Source of the DNA: Brevundimonas sp. Leaf363 | Lineage (GTDB): Bacteria > Pseudomonadota > Alphaproteobacteria > Caulobacterales > Caulobacteraceae | DNA: 64,000 nucleotides | Direction: 5' to 3' | Assembly: GCF_001424025.1 (NCBI RefSeq) | Contig: NZ_LMPZ01000001.1 | Location: 373,074-437,073, forward strand | Part shown: piece by piece, positions 38,119 through 48,464 of the stretch | Layout: each line of letters starts with the position of its first letter | Numbering within the stretch: the first letter of the stretch is position 1 | Position numbers and translations under genes: made by a program | Notes under the pieces: model-generated | What the model saw: the letters and a program-made list of their open reading frames with translations, nothing else | The model's database searches: none | What the model was told of the DNA's origin: nothing

Positions 38119-38828
38119 GAAACGGGCGGCAGGTCTTCGGCGCGGTCGGCGTCGAGATAGCGGGCGGCCGTGGGATGCAGGTCCGCGTCAAGGTCGATCT
38201 CCAGCGGATTGCCGGTGGGGATCTCGACGCCGACGATCTTGTCGTCCGGCACGTTGAACAGGTGCTTCACGATCGCCCGCAGCGAATTGCCGTGGGCGGC
38301 GATCAACACGTCCTCGCCGGCCTTCAGGCGCGGAGCGATGGCCTCGTTCCAGTAGGGCAGGACGCGGTCCAGGGTGGTTTTCAGGCTCTCGGTCGAGGGG
38401 ATGTCCTGACCGGCGTAGCGGGGATCGGCGGTGAAGTCCCACTCGCTGCCCGCTTCCAGCGGTGGCGGGGGCACGTCATAGCTGCGGCGCCAGACCTTGA
38501 CCTGATCCTCGCCGTGCTTGCGGGCGGTCTCGGCCTTGTCCAGGCCGGTCAGGCCGCCGTAGTGCCGCTCGTTCAGGCGCCAGTCCTCGATGACCGGGAC
38601 GTCCTTCAAACCGGCCGACTGCAGGGCCAGGGCGCCGGTGCGCTTGGCGCGGTTCAGGACCGAGGTGAACATGACGGCGGGCTTGAAGCCGGCCTTCGCG
38701 ATCAGCTCGCCACCCTTCCTCGCCTGGGCCTCGCCCTCGTCGGTCAGGTCGACGTCGACCCAGCCGGTGAAGCGGTTTTCGAGGTTCCACTGGCTCTGGC
38801 CGTGGCGAAGCAGGATCAGGCGCGGCAT
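38115..38828 (-). CDS. gpmA: 2,3-bisphosphoglycerate-dependent phosphoglycerate mutase
   Basis: 237 residues. It interconverts 3- and 2-phosphoglycerate in glycolysis. Catalytic LILLRHGQSQWN (His9), NRFTGWVDVDLTDEG, ERHYGGLTGLDKAET and the second His in IAAHGNSLRAIVKHL all fit GpmA. It is first in a two-gene operon with the RibD-like deaminase and divergent from the phosphohexomutase gene. Confidence 0.97.
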   Translation of the reverse strand: MPRLILLRHGQSQWNLENRFTGWVDVDLTDEGEAQARKGGELIAKAGFKPAVMFTSVLNRAKRTGALALQSAGLKDVPVIEDWRLNERHYGGLTGLDKAETARKHGEDQVKVWRRSYDVPPPPLEAGSEWDFTADPRYAGQDIPSTESLKTTLDRVLPYWNEAIAPRLKAGEDVLIAAHGNSLRAIVKHLFNVPDDKIVGVEIPTGNPLEIDLDADLHPTAARYLDADRAEDLPPVS

Positions 38829-38993
38829 CAGGGTCTCCGAACGATGCTCCGCCGTAGGACCGCGCCGGGGGGCGGGTCAACCCACGCTGGATAAGCGCGC
38901 GACGGACCCGCGAGGATTCCACCCCGTGTTGTCCCCTTGGCGGGGGCTCTTTATAGCGGCCTGCCAACCTTCGGTCCCAAGGGCTTTTTCCCG

Positions 38994-40493
38994 ATGCAGA
39001 CGCCCCGCGCCGACATCAAGCCCAACACGCTTGAGTACGAGACCATCCCGTTGGTCAAACCCACGGGCTTTCGCGAGTACGACGCGCGCTGGGTGCTGGA
39101 GACCGAGATCAACCTTCTGGGCATCCAGGCCCTGGGGCTGGGGCTGGCGACCTATGTCCACGAGATCGGCACGGCGCCGAGGATCGTGGTGGGTCACGAT
39201 TTCCGGTCCTATTCGATCGCCGTGAAGCAGGCGCTGATCCTTGGCCTGCTGCAGGGCGGGATGGAGGTTCTGGACATCGGCCTGGCCCTGTCGCCGATGG
39301 CCTATTTCGCCCAGTTCGCGCTGGAGGCGCCGTGCGTGGCGATGGTCACGGCCAGCCACAACGAGAACGGCTGGACCGGGGTGAAGATGGGCGCCAGGCC
39401 ACCGGTCACCTTCGGTCCCGAGGAGATCGGGCGTCTGAAAGAGATCGTGTTGGGCAATCTCGGCGTCGAGCGGTCGGGCGGCAAGCTGACCGTGATCGAC
39501 GGCTTCCGGCAGACGTATCTGGCAGAGGTGTCGTCCAAGCTGACGCTGAGCCGACCGCTGAAAGTGGTCTGCGCCTGCGGCAACGGCACGGCCGGCGCCT
39601 TCGCCCCCGAGGCTCTGCGCATGATGGGCGCCGAGGTCATCGAGATGGACTGCGACCTGGACTGGACCTTCCCGAAATACAATCCAAACCCGGAAGACCA
39701 CGCGATGCTGATGCAGATGGCGGCCAAGGTGCGCGAGACCGGCGCCGACCTGGCCCTGGGCTTCGACGGCGACGGCGACCGCTGCGGCGTGGTGGACGAC
39801 ACGGGCGAGGAGATCTTCGCCGACAAGATCGGCCTGCTGCTGGCCCGCGACCTGTCGGCGATCTATCCGGGCGCGACCTTCGTGGTCGATGTGAAGTCGA
39901 CCGGCCTCTACAAGACCGACGAGGTGCTGAAGGCCAACGGCGCCGAGACCGTCTACTGGAAGACGGGCCATAGCTATATCAAGCGCAAGACCGCCGAGCT
40001 GGGCGCCCTGGCCGGGTTCGAGAAGTCGGGCCACTTCTTCATGGCCGGCGATATCGGCCGTGGCTACGACGACGGTTTGGTGGCGGCCGGGGCCGTTCTG
40101 GCCATGCTGGACCGCAATCCGGGCAAGCGATTGAGCGAACTGAAGGCGGCCCTGCCGGACGCCTGGACCAGCCTGACCATGAGCCCGCACTGCGACGATG
40201 CGCTGAAGTACGAGGTTCTGGAGCGAGTCGTGAAGGAATACGCCGACCTGGCCGACGCCGGCGGGTCGATCCTGGACCGCAGGATCGTCGAGGTCATCAC
40301 CGTCAACGGCGCGCGGGTGCATCTGGAGGACGGGTCGTGGGTGCTGGTGCGTGCGTCGTCCAACAAGCCGGAGCTGGTGGTGGTGGTCGAAAGCATGCGA
40401 TCGGATCAGGACATGCGCGACCTGTTCCGCCAGGAGGTGAAGCCGCGCCTGGCGAGATACGCCGAGGTCGGCGCCTACAACCAGGAAATCTGA
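38994..40493 (+). CDS. Phosphomannomutase / phosphoglucomutase
   Basis: 499 residues of the alpha-D-phosphohexomutase family. It interconverts hexose 1- and 6-phosphates for nucleotide sugars, LPS and capsule. The phosphoserine loop VTASHNENGWTGVKMG (Ser121), metal loop GFDGDGDRCG (Asp258, 260, 262), sugar-binding GFEKSGHFF and phosphate-binding RASSNKPELVV are all present. I start at the ATG at 38994, since the frame before it has no conserved sequence. Its stop overlaps the next start (TGATG). Which sugar is preferred cannot be told. Confidence 0.94.
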   Translation: MQTPRADIKPNTLEYETIPLVKPTGFREYDARWVLETEINLLGIQALGLGLATYVHEIGTAPRIVVGHDFRSYSIAVKQALILGLLQGGMEVLDIGLALSPMAYFAQFALEAPCVAMVTASHNENGWTGVKMGARPPVTFGPEEIGRLKEIVLGNLGVERSGGKLTVIDGFRQTYLAEVSSKLTLSRPLKVVCACGNGTAGAFAPEALRMMGAEVIEMDCDLDWTFPKYNPNPEDHAMLMQMAAKVRETGADLALGFDGDGDRCGVVDDTGEEIFADKIGLLLARDLSAIYPGATFVVDVKSTGLYKTDEVLKANGAETVYWKTGHSYIKRKTAELGALAGFEKSGHFFMAGDIGRGYDDGLVAAGAVLAMLDRNPGKRLSELKAALPDAWTSLTMSPHCDDALKYEVLERVVKEYADLADAGGSILDRRIVEVITVNGARVHLEDGSWVLVRASSNKPELVVVVESMRSDQDMRDLFRQEVKPRLARYAEVGAYNQEI

Positions 40494-41713
40494 TGACCGA
40501 GACCGAGTCCTGCGACGTCGTGATCGTGGGCGCCGGGCCCGCCGGGCTGATGGCGGCCGAGACGCTGGCGAACGGCGGGCGGCGCGTGGTCGTGCTGGAC
40601 CGCATGCCTTCGGTGGGGCGTAAATTCCTGATGGCGGGGCGCGGCGGGCTGAACCTGACGCATTCGGAGCCGGTGGAGCGGTTCGTGGGCCGCTACGGCG
40701 CCGGGTCGGTCGCGGCCGGCTGGCTGGATGCGTTTGGGCCGGCGCAGACGACGGCCTGGGCCGAGGGGCTGGGGCAGGAGACCTTCATGGGGTCGAGCGG
40801 GCGGGTCTTCCCCAAGGCGATGAAGGCCTCGCCGCTGCTGCGCGCGTGGCTGGGCCGGCTGGGCGAGTTGGGCGTCGAGGTGCGAACGCGGTGGACGTGG
40901 ACCGGCTTCGACGGGGATGCGCTGGCGTTCGAGACGCCGGAGGGTGCGCGGATGGTCGCCGCCAAGGCGGTGGTGCTGGCGCTGGGCGGGGCCAGCTGGC
41001 CGCGGCTGGGATCCGACGGGGCCTGGGTTCCGGTGCTGGAGGGCGCGGGGGTCGAGGTGGCGCCGCTGATGCCGTCGAACGTCGGCGTGGACGTGGCGTG
41101 GTCCGATATCGTGCGCGAGCGGTTCGCCGGGTCGCCGCTGAAAGGGATCGGCCTGACGCTGGGCGAGCGGACGGTGCGGGGCGAGGCGATGGTGACGCGG
41201 TACGGGCTGGAGGGCGGGGCGGTCTATGCGCTGTCGCCCGACATCCGCGCGGCGATCGAGACGGATGGCGCGGCCGATCTGGTGCTCGATCTGCGGGCGG
41301 ATATGAGCGTCGAACAGCTGGCCGAACGGCTGAGCCGGCCGCGCGGCAAGGACAGCGTTTCGAACTGGCTGCGGAAGGCGGCGGGCCTGTCGCCGGCGGC
41401 GGCGGCGATCCTGCGCGACATCGGGCCGGTGCCGCCGGGGGCGCAGAAGCTGGCGCTGCGGATCAAGGGCGTACGGTTGAAGGCGACTGGGGTGCAGGGG
41501 CTGGAGCGGGCGATATCGACGGCGGGCGGCGTGACGGCGGGGTCGGTGGATGACCGGCTGATGCTGGCGGCGCGGCCGGGCGTGTTTACAGCCGGCGAGA
41601 TGCTGGACTGGGACGCGCCGACGGGCGGCTATCTGCTGCAGGCGTCGTTCGCCTCGGGCGTCGTGGCCGCGAAGGGCGCGCTGGCGTGGCTTGAGGCCTC
41701 GACTTCGGACTGA
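40493..41713 (+). CDS. FAD-dependent flavoprotein, HI0933/TIGR03862-like
   Basis: 406 residues. The N-terminal dinucleotide motif VVIVGAGPAGLMAAETLA (13-18 GAGPAG), then VGRKFLMAGRGGLNLTHSEP, VLALGGASWPRLGSDG and the C-terminal FAD motif GEMLDWDAPTGGYLLQASFA mark the HI0933-like flavoproteins, of unclear substrate. The start overlaps the stop of the phosphohexomutase, so the genes are coupled. No metabolic link between them is evident. Confidence 0.9.
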   Translation: MTETESCDVVIVGAGPAGLMAAETLANGGRRVVVLDRMPSVGRKFLMAGRGGLNLTHSEPVERFVGRYGAGSVAAGWLDAFGPAQTTAWAEGLGQETFMGSSGRVFPKAMKASPLLRAWLGRLGELGVEVRTRWTWTGFDGDALAFETPEGARMVAAKAVVLALGGASWPRLGSDGAWVPVLEGAGVEVAPLMPSNVGVDVAWSDIVRERFAGSPLKGIGLTLGERTVRGEAMVTRYGLEGGAVYALSPDIRAAIETDGAADLVLDLRADMSVEQLAERLSRPRGKDSVSNWLRKAAGLSPAAAAILRDIGPVPPGAQKLALRIKGVRLKATGVQGLERAISTAGGVTAGSVDDRLMLAARPGVFTAGEMLDWDAPTGGYLLQASFASGVVAAKGALAWLEASTSD

Positions 41714-41733
41714 TCCGGCGGCAGGACTGAGGG

Positions 41734-43362
41734 ATGACCTTCAAGCCCGTCCTCCTGTCGCTCGCCGCCCTGCTGGCGGCCGCGCCCGTTAACGCCCAGA
41801 CCATCGATGCGAACCGCCTGAACGAGAGCGTGCGCATCCTGGCCTCCGACGAATTCGAGGGACGTGGTCCCGCGACGCCTGGCGAGGAGAAGACGGTCCA
41901 GTGGCTGTCAGAACAGTTCGCGGCCATGGGGCTGGAGCCCGGCGGGGATGATAGAAGCTGGATCCAGACGGTGCGGCTGTCGCGGACGCGGCAGGACGGG
42001 CCGGCCGTGATCACCGCGCGAGCCGGCGACTGGACGCGGACGTTGGAGCGGGGCCCGGAGGTGCTGGTCTCCAGCGACCGGCCGGTCAGCCATGTGACGG
42101 TGGCCGACGCGCCGATCGTCTTCGTCGGCTATGGCGCCGATGCGGGCGAGCAGGGCTGGGACGACTTCAAGGACGTCGATCTGACCGGCAAGATAATGAT
42201 GGTGCTGGTCAACGACCCGGACTTCGAGGCGGCTGAGGGCGACGACGCCTTCGGCCGTTTCGGCGGGCGGGCCATGACCTTCTACGGCCGCTGGACCTAC
42301 AAGTTCGCCGAGGCCGCGCGTCAGGGGGCGGCGGGCGTTCTGGTGGTGCACGAGACGGCGGGGGCGGGCTATCCGTGGTCGACGCTGGAGAACTCGGCCC
42401 TTGCGCCCAAGCTGGACATCGTGCGGGCCGACCCGAACGCCGAGCGCGCGCCCTTCCAGGGCTGGATCCAGCGGGACCGGGCGGCCGAACTGCTGAGCCG
42501 GGCGGGGCTGGACTACGACACGCTGAAGCAGGCGGCCAAGCAGGCGAACTTCCGCCCGGTCGAGCTGACGGGCGTGACCCTGTCGGTCGATTTCGGCCAG
42601 ACGGCGGATCAGGTCGTCAGCCGCAATGTGCTGGCGCGCATCACGGGGACAGAGCGTCCGGACGAGACGGTGATCTATTCCGCCCACTGGGACGCCTACG
42701 GGATCGGCAAGCCAGCGCCGGACGGGGACGCCATCTATAACGGCGCGGTGGACAATGCGACGGGCGTGGCGGCGGTGGTCGAACTGGCCCACGCCTTCGC
42801 CGAGGGTCCGAAGCCCAAGCGGTCGGTGGTGTTCGCCGCGTGGACGGCCGAGGAGGCGGGCCTGCTGGGCGCGACCTGGTATGCGGCGCATCCGATCTAT
42901 CCGCTGGAGACGACCGTCGCGAACATCAACGTCGACAGCTTCCTGCCCGGCCCGACCGAGCCCGAGATCGTCGTCATCGGCTATGGCCGCAACGATCTGG
43001 ACGCCCTGCTGGCCGCGCGGGCCGAACCGCTGGGCCGGCGCTTGATCGCCGATCCCAAGCCGGAGGCGGGCGGCTTCTATCGTTCGGACCACTTCCCGCT
43101 GGCGCTGCGGGGCGTGCCGACCCTCTTCCCGGCGGCGGGCTTCACCGGGGCAAGCGCGGCCAGCCGGGACTATGTGGCGACGCGCTATCACCAGCCGTCG
43201 GACGAATGGACCCCCGACTGGACCATGGAGGGCGCGGCCCAGGACATCGGGTTGATCTATGAGGTCGGGCGTGAGCTGGCCGACGGGACGGCCTGGCCGA
43301 ACTGGAAGGCCGGCGACGAGTTCCGCGCCGCGCGGGACGCCTCGGCGGAGGCGCGCCAATGA
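41734..43362 (+). CDS. Exported M28 family zinc aminopeptidase
   Basis: 542 residues with a signal peptide (about 1-21, ending VNAQ). A PA domain lies at about 110-260. The M28 peptidase domain has all five metal ligands: His318 (SAHWDAYG), Asp340 (GAVDNATG), the Glu pair 373-374 (TAEEAGLLG), Asp401 (NINVDSF) and His453 (YRSDHFPLA). It probably trims peptides in the periplasm. Its stop overlaps the ATG of the following serine hydrolase (ATGA), suggesting a peptide or peptidoglycan scavenging pair. Confidence 0.94.
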   Translation: MTFKPVLLSLAALLAAAPVNAQTIDANRLNESVRILASDEFEGRGPATPGEEKTVQWLSEQFAAMGLEPGGDDRSWIQTVRLSRTRQDGPAVITARAGDWTRTLERGPEVLVSSDRPVSHVTVADAPIVFVGYGADAGEQGWDDFKDVDLTGKIMMVLVNDPDFEAAEGDDAFGRFGGRAMTFYGRWTYKFAEAARQGAAGVLVVHETAGAGYPWSTLENSALAPKLDIVRADPNAERAPFQGWIQRDRAAELLSRAGLDYDTLKQAAKQANFRPVELTGVTLSVDFGQTADQVVSRNVLARITGTERPDETVIYSAHWDAYGIGKPAPDGDAIYNGAVDNATGVAAVVELAHAFAEGPKPKRSVVFAAWTAEEAGLLGATWYAAHPIYPLETTVANINVDSFLPGPTEPEIVVIGYGRNDLDALLAARAEPLGRRLIADPKPEAGGFYRSDHFPLALRGVPTLFPAAGFTGASAASRDYVATRYHQPSDEWTPDWTMEGAAQDIGLIYEVGRELADGTAWPNWKAGDEFRAARDASAEARQ

Positions 43363-44486
43363 GCGTCGAGATTCAGGGCGTCTGCCCGCCGGAACATCAG
43401 GCCGTCCGCGACGCCTTCGCCCGCAACTTCACCGAGGCGCCCGAGGGGCTGAACGAGGTGGGCGCGCGCTTCTCGGCGACGCAGGACGGCGAGGTGATCA
43501 TCGACCTGTGGGCCGGCTCGGCCGATGCGGCGGGGACGGTTCCGTTCACGCCGAAGACGCTGGTTCCCGTTTTCTCGACCGGCAAGGCGGTGATGGCGCT
43601 GCTGATGGCCACGGCGGTGGAGCGGGGGCTGCTGTCCTTTGAGGACACGGTGGCCCGGCACTGGCCGGACTTCGGCCAGGCGGGCAAGGACCGGATCACG
43701 GTCGGCCAGTTGATGAGCCACCAGTCGGGCCTGCCGGGCTTCTCGGAGGCTGTGGACCCGGCCATCTGGTTCGACCCGCCGGCGGTGCTGGGGCGGCTGT
43801 GCGCGCAAGAACCCATGTGGGAGCCGGGGACGGCGTCCGGCTATCACCCGGTGACCATCGGCTATCTGGCCAACGAGCTGTTCCGCCGGGTGGACGGGCG
43901 GACCATGGGGCAGGCGCTGAGGCAGGACTTCCCGGGGCTGGACCTTTGGATTGGCTTGCCGGAGAGCGAACACGGGCGCGTGGCGCAGATGAAGAAGCCC
44001 GCGCGGGCGCCGGACCTGGGGACCATCGACGCCATCAAGACCGCCGCCTTCCTGGACCGGGGCTCGGCGCCGGGCGGGCGGGGCTCGGCCGAGTGGCGGA
44101 TGATGGAGATCCCGTCGGCCAATCTGCATGGCACGGCGCGCGATCTGGCGCGGATCATGACCGTGGTCGTGGACGGCCGGTTCGAGGGGCGGTCGGTGCT
44201 GTCGCCGGAAACCCTGACGGCGCTGACGCGCGAGCGGGTGCGGGGGCAGGACAGGGTGCTGCCCTTCGTCATGAGCTGGGCGGCCGGCTATACGAGGAAC
44301 GTCGGGCTGGACGTGTTCGGACCCGGCCAGCAGACGGTCGGCCACTATGGCTGGGGCGGGTCGTGCGCCTTCGCTGACCCGGAGCGCCGGCTGTCGGGCA
44401 GCTATGTCATGACGCGCCAGTCGCCCTACTTGATCGGCGATCCGCGCGCGACGGCCCTGATAGAGGCGCTCTACGCCGGCGTGTAG
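43359..44486 (+). CDS. Serine hydrolase, beta-lactamase / family VIII esterase type
   Basis: 375 residues. The SxxK motif is PVFSTGKAVMALL (Ser73, Lys76), followed by QLMSHQSGLPGFSEA, a tyrosine region SGYHPVTIGYLANELF and a C-terminal HYGWGGSCAFADPE. This is the beta-lactamase (PF00144) fold used by esterases and D-aminopeptidases. No signal peptide. It overlaps the M28 gene by four bases. Substrate unknown; penicillin resistance is not implied. Confidence 0.9.
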   Translation: MSVEIQGVCPPEHQAVRDAFARNFTEAPEGLNEVGARFSATQDGEVIIDLWAGSADAAGTVPFTPKTLVPVFSTGKAVMALLMATAVERGLLSFEDTVARHWPDFGQAGKDRITVGQLMSHQSGLPGFSEAVDPAIWFDPPAVLGRLCAQEPMWEPGTASGYHPVTIGYLANELFRRVDGRTMGQALRQDFPGLDLWIGLPESEHGRVAQMKKPARAPDLGTIDAIKTAAFLDRGSAPGGRGSAEWRMMEIPSANLHGTARDLARIMTVVVDGRFEGRSVLSPETLTALTRERVRGQDRVLPFVMSWAAGYTRNVGLDVFGPGQQTVGHYGWGGSCAFADPERRLSGSYVMTRQSPYLIGDPRATALIEALYAGV

Positions 44487-44503
44487 AAGCGCTCGCTTGA
44501 TCG

Positions 44504-44523
44504 TATAAGCATATCTTTATATG
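44504..44523. promoter_or_regulatory. AT-rich palindrome before metK, candidate operator
   Basis: TATAAGCATATCTTTATATG stands out in GC-rich DNA 54 bases before the metK start. It is an imperfect palindrome centred on ATAT with TATAA/TTATA arms. Operators of the ArsR-family regulator SahR, which controls the methionine/SAM cycle in proteobacteria, are of this general kind, so such control is a fair guess. It also could include a -10 element. Confidence 0.45.
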
Positions 44524-44577
44524 TCTGCCGACATCACCTGATGCAGGCGGCCCGCGCGGCCGCGCCGGAGATCGCCC

Positions 44578-45771
<1,194 letters not shown>

Positions 45772-45777
45772 GGCCTG

Positions 45778-45916
45778 CTCCCTCCCTTTCATGGGGAGGG
45801 CAGACCGCGCAGCGGTCGCGGGTGGGGTTCGAACGGGCATCCAGTCGATTCTCTGAACCTCCCCACCCGTCTGGCGCTTCGCGCCAGCCACCCTCCCCAT
45901 GAAGGGGAGGGAGAGG
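45778..45916. repeat. Long palindromic element, CCCTCCCC/GGGGAGGG type, copy 4
   Basis: About 139 bases with end hairpins CTCCCTTTCATGGGGAGG and CCCTCCCCATGAAGGGGAGG and inner hairpins TGGCGCTTCGCGCCA and CGCGCAGCGGTCGCG. It starts six bases after the metK stop and ends about 12 bases before the trmB ATG. Confidence 0.85.
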
Positions 45917-45928
45917 TATGGAGCCGCC

Positions 45929-46627
45929 ATGTCATCCTTCACCCCCTCCGTCGCCCACGGTCCGCTCCGGTCGTTCGGCCGCATCAAATCGCGTGCGCTG
46001 AAGCCCCGGCAGGCGGCGCTGTTCGATACGCTGTTGCCGCAGGTCGCCCTGCCGGACCCGGTAAAGGGGCCGCTGGACCCGCAAGGCTTGATGCCGGGGG
46101 CCGAGGCGGTGTGGCTGGAGATCGGCTTCGGCGGCGGCGAGCATCTGGCCGAGCAGGCGCGGCGTCATCCGACCGCCCTGATGATCGGGTGCGAGCCTTT
46201 CGTGAACGGCGTGGGCTCGGCGCTCAGGCACATCGAGGAGATGGCGCTGACCAATGTGCGGGTCCACGCCGGCGATGCGCGCGATGTGCTGAACGCCCTG
46301 CCGGACGGGTCGCTGGACCGGGTCATGGTGCTGTTCCCCGACCCCTGGCCCAAGGCGCGGCACAACAAGCGGCGGCTGGTGCAGGAGGATAGCGCGGCGG
46401 CGATGGCGCGGGTGCTGAAGCCGGGCGGGCGGCTGCGCTTCGTGACCGACTGGAAGGACTACGCCGACTGGGCGCTGGAGCGGTTCCTGAAGACGCCCGG
46501 GCTGGAGTGGCAGGCGCAGAGCCAGGCCGACTGGAGCACGGCGCCGCAGGACCATGTCACGACGCGCTACGAGGAAAAGAAGCTGGGCGACACCGCGCCC
46601 ATCTTCCTGGAGTTCATCCGCGTCTGA
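45929..46627 (+). CDS. trmB: tRNA (guanine-N7-)-methyltransferase
   Basis: 232 residues. It makes m7G46 in tRNA using SAM. Motif I is WLEIGFGGGEH (64-72) and the TrmB signature FPDPWPKARHNKRRLVQ (137-153), with the C-terminal TRYEEKKLGDTAPIFLEF. The ATG at 45929 has GGAG five bases upstream, right beside the end of a palindromic element. It follows metK, whose product it uses. It converges with bioY with a 14-base overlap of coding ends. Confidence 0.95.
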   Translation: MSSFTPSVAHGPLRSFGRIKSRALKPRQAALFDTLLPQVALPDPVKGPLDPQGLMPGAEAVWLEIGFGGGEHLAEQARRHPTALMIGCEPFVNGVGSALRHIEEMALTNVRVHAGDARDVLNALPDGSLDRVMVLFPDPWPKARHNKRRLVQEDSAAAMARVLKPGGRLRFVTDWKDYADWALERFLKTPGLEWQAQSQADWSTAPQDHVTTRYEEKKLGDTAPIFLEFIRV

Positions 46628-47132
46628 GCGGCCAATATCGCCAGGCCAGCCAGACGAGGGCCGACTTGATGGCGGCGCCGAGCAGGAAGGGCCAGAAGCC
46701 GTAGCGGAGCACGTCGGCCGCGCCGAGGCCGGCGGCCAGCCATGCGGTTCCGAGGCAGAGGATGAGCAGGTGCAATCCGAACAGCAGGGCCAGGCCGCGG
46801 ATGACGGGCCGCAGGCCGCCCGCGCGCGACGCCCAGCCGGCGATGGCGGCGGCGATGGGGAAGGCGACCAGATAGCCAGCGGTGGCGCCGAGGAAGGGCC
46901 CGGTCCCGCCCGAGCCGTCGGACAGGATAGGCAGGCCCAGCGCCGCCAGAACAAGATAGGCCACGACCGCGCCCGTCCCCCACAGCGGGCCCAGCACGGC
47001 GCCGGCCATCAGCACGGCGAAGGTCTGCATCGTCATCGACACCGGCGTCATCGGCACGGTGATCTGGGCGCAGGCGGCCATCAGGGCGACGAAGGCGAGG
47101 GCCAGCAGAGGGCGGAGCAGGGCGGGGCGCAT
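46614..47132 (-). CDS. bioY: Biotin transporter BioY
   Basis: 172 residues with about six membrane segments. BioY motifs are visible: AQITVPMTPVSMTMQTFAVL, LAALGLPILSDGSGGTGPFL and GATAGYLVAFPIAA. It is the substrate-binding S-component of a biotin ECF transporter and can work alone in some alphaproteobacteria; no bioM or bioN is in the window. The ATG at 47132 starts the conserved part; an upstream open frame to 47246 is not conserved-looking. Confidence 0.92.
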   Translation of the reverse strand: MRPALLRPLLALAFVALMAACAQITVPMTPVSMTMQTFAVLMAGAVLGPLWGTGAVVAYLVLAALGLPILSDGSGGTGPFLGATAGYLVAFPIAAAIAGWASRAGGLRPVIRGLALLFGLHLLILCLGTAWLAAGLGAADVLRYGFWPFLLGAAIKSALVWLAWRYWPLRRG

Positions 47133-47228
47133 GGCCGCGTCAGACCATTGTCCGCGAGGGCGAGCAAGCGCAGGCTGGACGGCGCCTGCGAACCGCGCCA
47201 TTAGTGCGTTGCTAAAAAGGATGGACCC

Positions 47229-47753
47229 ATGACTTTGTCGCTGCATGATATCGCCGCCCCCGCTTTTCTGCGCGGGCTCGACGCCTTGGACGGATTGCTG
47301 GACAAGGCCGTCGCGGCGGGGCTGGACGAGGCGGCGCTGTTCGAGGCGCGGCTGGCGCCGGATATGCGGCCCTTCCCGGATCAGGTTCGCATGGCGGCCT
47401 TCTCGGCGCGCGGCTGCGTGGCGCGGCTGACCCGGCAGGACTGGCCCAAGACGGGCGACGACGAGGCGACCCTCGCCGAGCTGAAGGCGACCATCGCCCT
47501 GTCGCGCGCCTTCGTCGCGGACACGCCGGCCTCAGCCTATGACGGCGCCGAGACGCGGCCGATCGAGCTGAAGACGCCGCTGGCGACGATGACGTTCGTC
47601 GGCGCGGGATATCTGACCAGCTTCGCCCTGCCGAACTTCTACTTCCACATCTCGATGGCCTACGCCCTGTTGCGCCAGGCGGGTGTGACCATCGGCAAGC
47701 GTGACTTCCTGGGGCAGGTCGATCTGACCGCGCCGCCGGTTTTCCACCGCTGA
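47229..47753 (+). CDS. DUF1993 family protein
   Basis: 174 residues. The sequence fits DUF1993, which is in the DinB/YfiT-like superfamily of four-helix proteins: MTLSLHDIAAPAFLRGLDAL, APDMRPFPDQVRMAAFSARG and LPNFYFHISMAYALLRQAGV. Family members are about 165-175 residues, with no known function; a metal-dependent role is possible. Divergent from bioY, and followed by hairpins before rimP. Confidence 0.88.
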   Translation: MTLSLHDIAAPAFLRGLDALDGLLDKAVAAGLDEAALFEARLAPDMRPFPDQVRMAAFSARGCVARLTRQDWPKTGDDEATLAELKATIALSRAFVADTPASAYDGAETRPIELKTPLATMTFVGAGYLTSFALPNFYFHISMAYALLRQAGVTIGKRDFLGQVDLTAPPVFHR

Positions 47754-47835
47754 GACTCTGGGGGGCTGACAAGGCCCCCCGGCTGGCCTATATGGCCTCC
47801 CACATCGTTAGACCGGCGTCCGACGGCGCCGTTTG

Positions 47836-47870
47836 AAGCGGCGGCCCCGGAGGCCAGCCGCTTTTTTTTT
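47836..47870 (+). terminator. Intrinsic terminator / candidate attenuator before rimP
   Basis: Stem AAGCGGC-GGCC (47836-47846) with GGCC-A-GCCGCTT (47852-47863), loop CCGGA, followed by nine T in a row (47862-47870). It ends only 12 bases before the proposed rimP start, so it either ends DUF1993 transcripts or controls entry into the rimP-nusA-infB operon. Confidence 0.8.
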
Positions 47871-47882
47871 GGGCCAAACCGC

Positions 47883-48464
47883 TTGCGCGCCAAGACCGCC
47901 GAAGACCGCGCCATTCTCGAGATGATCGACCCCGTGGCCGAGAGCCTGGGGCTGGCGGTCGTGCGTGTGCGGCTGATGGGCGGGACGCTGCGTCGCCGGC
48001 TGCAGATCATGGCCGAGCGGGTGACCGACCACGACATCTCGGTCGAGGAATGCGCCCGCCTGAGCCGCGCGGTGTCGGAGGTGATGGACGCCGCCGATCC
48101 GATCGCCGGCGAATATCTGCTGGAAGTCTCGTCGCCCGGCATCGACCGGCCGCTGACCCGCAAGCTGGACTTCGACCTGTTCGAGGGCTTCGAGGCGCGG
48201 CTGGAGACCGACCGGATGGTCGAGGGCCGCAAGCGCTTCAAGGGCATGGTCGCCGGGGTCGAGGGCGACAGCATCGCCATCGATCTGGACGGCGAGGACG
48301 ACACCGCCCTGATCCCCTTCGACTGGCTGGTGGACGCCAAGCTGGTCATGAACGACGCCCTGCTGAAACGCGGCGCCCTGCTGCGCGCTCAGAGAGGCGA
48401 ACCCGAAGACGACGGCCTGCCGGCCGGCGACCCCAACCTGACTGCGACCAAGGATATCGACTGA
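47883..48464 (+). CDS. rimP: Ribosome maturation factor RimP
   Basis: 193 residues. RimP helps assemble the 30S subunit. The N-domain has [20 protein letters not shown] and the signature [20 protein letters not shown] plus [18 protein letters not shown]. The start is a TTG at 47883, without a clear ribosome site; an internal ATG at 47922 would cut the first helix short, so I keep the TTG with doubt. It is first in the rimP-nusA-ylxR-infB operon; its stop overlaps nusA (TGATG). Confidence 0.9.
   Translation: MRAKTAEDRAILEMIDPVAESLGLAVVRVRLMGGTLRRRLQIMAERVTDHDISVEECARLSRAVSEVMDAADPIAGEYLLEVSSPGIDRPLTRKLDFDLFEGFEARLETDRMVEGRKRFKGMVAGVEGDSIAIDLDGEDDTALIPFDWLVDAKLVMNDALLKRGALLRAQRGEPEDDGLPAGDPNLTATKDID

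Noticed and set aside
44487..44577. SAM riboswitch before metK
   Set aside because: The leader is short and I could not find the conserved core of SAM-II or SAM/SAH types; the palindrome looks like a protein operator instead.
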